Source: Girardinichthys multiradiatus (taxonomy: Eukaryota; Chordata; Actinopteri; Cyprinodontiformes; Goodeidae). Taken from it: a DNA stretch of 64,000 nt. The notes below the pieces were generated by a model. The model was not told the DNA's origin, did not search any database, and saw nothing but the letters and a program-made list of their open reading frames with translations. Location: NCBI RefSeq assembly GCF_021462225.1, contig NC_061800.1, positions 5,032,501 through 5,096,500 on the forward strand. Direction: 5' to 3'. The translations under genes and the position numbers were made by a program. How positions within the stretch are numbered: the first letter of the stretch is position 1; every line of letters starts with the position of its first letter. This document shows positions 61,501 through 64,000 of the stretch, one piece after another.

Positions 61501-62684
61501 TAGATGATGAAAATGTCGATCATTTTTGTTATTTATGCTTATAAAAGACTTTAATTCATGTCTAGTTTTATATGTAAAAAAGTTTTAGTCGATAAAATGA
61601 AGACTGTTTTTAAAGAATGGGTACATTTCAGGTGGTAGATGCACAATGCTGGAAGAGCCTGACCTGAAAGACTTGGTTTTACTAACTGATTCAGGGGCTG
61701 AATATGTATGCACACCACACTTTTAAATATATTTATATATATTTTTACAAATAAAAACCTTAAATGTCTTTTTCTTCCACTTGTTTTTTAAGCTTTTTTT
61801 TTTTATCTTTCATATAAAATCCTAATAAAATACATGGAAGATTGTGGTTCTAAAATTAAAGAACTGTGAAGTTCAAAGGTTATGAATCGTTTCTGGATCG
61901 GTACACCTGTAGTTTTTGCTTGGTGCAGTCTGGTGTATGGGCCACATTAAGTCAGAAAGTGGCTGATGGTTGTCCACAGCTTCACTCACAGACATTGATC
62001 TTCTATGGTGGACATGTCCCTTAGATGACTGATCAGTTTCTACTCAGACAGAATAAAGGAGCTCATTCTGACTTGCATTTAAAAAGAATATATAGTGCAT
62101 CACACCTTATGGGTTTGGTTAGATGATGCTAATAGAGAATAAACATGTTGACAATAAAAAAGGGTTTAAATCGGCACCTGAACCACATTGAGGGCAAAGG
62201 CTGTTTATAAGTACTATATTTTTTTCCTTCTGCAGACAAAGCTGGACTTTGGCTCCCCCAAACCTCCACGTAGGGAGGTTCTGGAAGAAGAGGCTTCAAT
62301 CGACTTTGTCTTCATCCCTCCTGAGACAAAGGAAAGGGTTCTGACTGAGCACCAAAAGGAGGTGAAAAGAACCAAAAGGTCAGATTTTCCCTGGTTTTTT
62401 TGTCATTAGTATTTCCAAGTGTTGACTTTCACCATGTGACACCGATGATTCCTGTGGTACAGGGTTGATATTCCCGCCATGTACAACAACCTTGACGCTT
62501 CTCTGGACACAACAGTATTCAGTCAGTACACGCAGAGCCAGGACAACTCTTCGTAAGTTTACCGTGTAATGTCAGTGATTCCCTCTTTGTGATTTAAAGA
62601 CGCTTGTGTAACGATCAGTTTTCCTTCAGGGACGAAGTTCCAACCAAAGAAGTGGACGCTGCCATTACAGAGGGACCCAGTGAG
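46521..62684 (+). CDS. RIF1: RIF1: replication timing and DNA repair factor, N-terminal half (27 coding exons)
   Basis: Exons: 46521-46636, 46714-46792, 47595-47691, 47783-47913, 47996-48090, 48235-48424, 48512-48604, 49676-49814, 49904-50055, 50161-50275, 50364-50540, 51070-51180, 54914-54976, 57325-57425, 57512-57598, 57681-57754, 57855-58035, 59134-59241, 59315-59464, 59543-59642, 59717-60006, 60088-60290, 60419-60512, 60593-60721, 62236-62378, 62463-62552, 62630-62684. All are GT-AG and in phase: 3363 bases, 1121 residues. The start ATGATGG lies 35 bases into its exon. Landmarks shared with human RIF1: LLETLEDS, TRALWVISKQ, RWVKLVIPLVVHSA, LWPLFVKLLGK, GFRSSSPTIKKIAFIAWKS, SIQLLGLEMLLHYLLGPE, SGPTSPLAF, ALEHNFSA, HKNKHLRTVVTQFWNATFA and IDFVFIPPE. 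This is the alpha-helical HEAT-type repeat part, which binds DNA ends and shieldin/53BP1 pathway partners. The large disordered exon, PP1 motifs and C-terminal DNA-binding domain lie beyond the window. Human RIF1 is about 2470 residues. Confidence 0.96.
47130..47425 (+). repeat. Dispersed fish repeat in RIF1 intron 2
   Basis: Contains CTTTTGGACTGTGGGAGGAA, AGAGAGAACCTACATACACA and CTTCTTGCTGCAAGACAACA, a text widely repeated in fish genomes. It is non-coding here; the 62-codon ORF is accidental. Family not assigned. Confidence 0.6.
48605..49675. other. RIF1 intron 7, nothing recognised
   Basis: No gene or clear element; several short opposing ORFs without domains. Confidence 0.4.
51535..51785 (+). 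repeat. Dispersed repeat in RIF1 intron 12
   Basis: GGCAAGGCGAGTTTATTTGG and CAATTCAAAGTGCTTTACAT are typical of a widespread fish repeat (LINE tail or SINE-like). Boundaries approximate. Confidence 0.45.
51870..52493 (-). mobile_element. hAT transposon remnant with BED-type zinc finger
   Basis: The right end, read on the minus strand, is CTAGGGCTGCAAC followed by CGAT-rich sequence, matching the hAT terminus CAGGGCTGCAAC. Further in, the minus frame 52197-51952 has KSDLTLHRSTTVMIQHLKWKH, the second half of a BED zinc finger as found at the N-terminus of hAT transposases. The opposite terminus and the rest of the transposase are absent. Confidence 0.55.
52500..52770 (+). repeat. LINE-like dispersed repeat
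   Basis: GGAACCTTGGGGAACCCC, a poly(T) run and TACTGTGATCAATAGTGTTG match text repeated in fish genomes, probably from a LINE. Family uncertain. Confidence 0.35.
52850..54075 (-). mobile_element. Tc1-like transposon with short inverted repeats
   Basis: 1226 bp flanked by TA (52848-52849 and 54076-54077). The ends are 31-bp inverted repeats beginning CAGGGGTTGGACAATGAAAC. A different family from 36391-37993, whose repeats are about 205 bp. It lies in RIF1 intron 12 in antisense orientation. Confidence 0.93.
52980..53891 (-). pseudogene. Tc1-like transposase (broken)
   Basis: Starts MGDIPEFKRGQIVGACLAG with helix-turn-helix TASLCDVSRATVSRVMSAY and a second HTH region (STRTVRRELHRVNIHGR). An in-frame TGA at 53493-53495 is followed by HVLFSDESTF (first catalytic Asp) and KHGGGSVMAWAAISW. 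After about 53160 the frame shifts; fragments such as DWFDEHE remain, but the catalytic second Asp and Glu region is deleted or scrambled. The intact family protein is about 340 residues. Inactive. Confidence 0.88.
54977..57324. other. RIF1 intron 13, with a possible Tc1 fragment
   Basis: 2.3 kb with no host gene. At about 56868-56990 the plus strand reads PAVKHGGGWGVIRACST, resembling the KHGGG core of a Tc1 transposase. Nothing else was recognised. Confidence 0.4.
58036..59133. repeat. RIF1 intron 17, probable old interspersed repeat
   Basis: About 58480-59080 contains text such as GAAATGTTTTCAGTCCTGAT and TTTCAAGGAGTTTGTTCC that recurs in fish genomes as an old repeat. The minus frames (about 58865-58641) have a LINE-like IDFKMLLLVYK block. 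Boundaries and family uncertain. Confidence 0.4.
60780..61895 (+). mobile_element. Tc1-like relic with deleted/replaced centre
   Basis: The left part (60780-61130) matches the 5' end of the 15100-15840 family: CAAAGACCAAGGAACACAGC and AGAAAGTTGTGGAGAAGTTT. The right part (about 61670-61895) matches the 3' end: CAGGGGCTGAATATGTATGC, CACACCACACTTTT and AAAATCCTAATAAAATACAT. Between them, 61130-61670 is unrelated sequence. No transposase frame remains. Confidence 0.6.
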
Positions 62685-63082
62685 GTAACATAACATAAAA
62701 ACTTTTCCTTAAAGCACAATTTTCCATGTTGACAGATATTTCTTTCCGATAGAAGCAATTTCTCTCTACATACAATGTTGGTGAGACGGTGCCATACATT
62801 CAGAATGAGCATGAATAGCATTTCAAAGACTTGCTTGAACTTTTTTTTTTCTCTCTTTTACAAAATGAAAAACATTACAAAGTGGCAAAAATGTTTACCC
62901 TAGGGGCGCGGTTGTTCAGCGGTTAGAGGTTTCATTTTGGTTACTTCACAAAGGAGTGGGGCTTTCGTTGTTGAAACCTTTTATGAAAAGATTTTATTTT
63001 ACCATCTACAACTAGAGAAACTGGATAAGAGCACTTCATTTAAATAGGAGCTTTCTATACATGAAGACATGTGGTTGGTAGT
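62685..63082. other. RIF1 intron 27, first part
   Basis: No gene. A short GGGGCGCGGTTGTTCAGCGG at about 62905 looks like the head of a tRNA-derived SINE but has no recognisable body. Confidence 0.35.
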
Positions 63083-63850
63083 ACAACGCTAATTCCATTG
63101 AAGTTGGGATGTTGTGTAAAACAAATAATAACTGAATACAATGATTTGCAAATCCTGTCCAACCTATGCTTTTGATTACACTACAAAGACAAGATATTTA
63201 ATGTTCAAACTAATAAACTTTGTTTTTGGCAAATATTCACTCATTTTGAATTTGATGCTTGCAACTCATTCCACAAAAGCTGGGACAGGAGCAACAAAAG
63301 ACTGGGAAAGTTGAGGAGTGCTCAAAGAACACCTATTTGGATCATTCAACAGGTGAACAGGTTAATTGGAAATGTTTAGGGTCATGATGCGGTATAAAAG
63401 GAGAGACGCTGAAAGACTCAGTTGTTCACAAGCAAGGATGAGACTAATTTTACCACTTGGTGAACATCTGCCTGAGCAAATAGTCCCACAGTTTAGGAAC
63501 GTTTCTCAAAGTACAATTGCAAGAAATTTACGGATTTCATCATCTGCAGTCCATAATTTCAAAAGATTCAGAGAATCTGAAGAAATCTCTGAAAATAAGC
63601 AGAGAAGGCCAAAAACCAACACTGAATGCCTGTGACCTTCGACCCCTCAGCAGGCCACTGCATTAAAAACCGACATAATTTTGTAACAGATATTACCACG
63701 TGGGCTCAGGAACACTTCAGAAAACCATTGTCCGTTAAGACAGTTTGTTGCTACATCTACAAATGCAAGATAAAACTACCATGCAAAGCCATATATCAAC
63801 AGCACCCAAAAACACCACCGGTTTTTGTGGTCCTGAGCGGAGCTGTTAGC
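63083..63850 (+). mobile_element. Tc1-like element, 5' half
   Basis: Starts near CAACGCTAATTCCATTGAAG and shares its terminal repeat with the element at 8364-10268. Transposase remnants: 63366-63635 encodes QSTIARNLRISSSAVHNFKR, a helix-turn-helix; about 63640-63810, in another frame, reads CIKNRHNFVTDITTWAQEHF. Similarity fades at about 63850, before any catalytic motif. Inactive. Confidence 0.75.
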
Positions 63851-64000
63851 TTGTTAGCTGCTAGCAGGGTCAACATTTGTCAGGTTTTAAGCAATGTTCG
63901 AACCTATTTTTAGCAGGTAAATGGAAGGGGATTATGGAAAAACAGATTAAATGGAGCAAATTACTGGACCATCAGTATTTAAAACATCTCATTGAAATAA

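Noticed and set aside
62903..62930. tRNA-like GGGGCGCGGTTGTTCAGCGG
   Set aside because: No cloverleaf or B-box could be followed downstream; at most a SINE head.
1..64000. CRISPR arrays, bacterial operons or integrated bacterial DNA
   Set aside because: No regularly spaced repeats and no prokaryotic-style gene packing; the window is spliced vertebrate DNA.

Overview
The window looks like teleost (ray-finned fish) nuclear DNA. Two spliced vertebrate genes lie head to tail on the + strand: TNFAIP6 (TSG-6; six coding exons, 4507-20025) and the 5' half of RIF1 (27 coding exons, 46521-62684, running off the right edge). They are neighbours in the same order in human (2q23). The rest is intron and intergenic DNA packed with transposable elements typical of fish: several Tc1 families, L2-like LINEs, Ty3/gypsy-type solo LTRs, hAT remnants and decayed retroviral elements. 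I cannot name the species.

Layout. 1-4428: upstream DNA with two LTR remnants. 4429-20109: TNFAIP6, from a TATA box to an AATAAA signal; its introns hold a Tc1 element with a solo LTR nested in it (8364-10268), a 996-bp solo LTR with perfect target duplications (11686-12681), a Ty3/gypsy pol relic (about 13600-14890), a second Tc1 relic and two LINE 3' ends. 21912-30606: a solo LTR, then a large broken LTR retroelement or endogenous retrovirus. Its gag region carries a divergent macro domain, and it has protease, RNase H and integrase remnants but no reverse-transcriptase core and no env. 30607-44990: intergenic repeats, including a minus-strand retroviral relic (LTR pieces, polypurine tract, integrase fragment), a near-intact Tc1 with about 205-bp inverted repeats (36391-37993) and nested LINE fragments. 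44990-45720: GC-rich RIF1 promoter with two tandem E2F-type sites, then 5'UTR exons and RIF1. RIF1 introns carry another Tc1 (52850-54075), a hAT remnant and further Tc1 pieces.

The two host genes are functionally unrelated: a secreted hyaluronan-binding protein and a nuclear replication-timing/repair factor. The most unusual item is the macro-domain retroelement. The exon structures were checked by reading-frame arithmetic: TNFAIP6 closes at 807 coding bases, and RIF1 gives 3363 coding bases in phase across all 27 exons. No tRNA, rRNA or CRISPR array was recognised.
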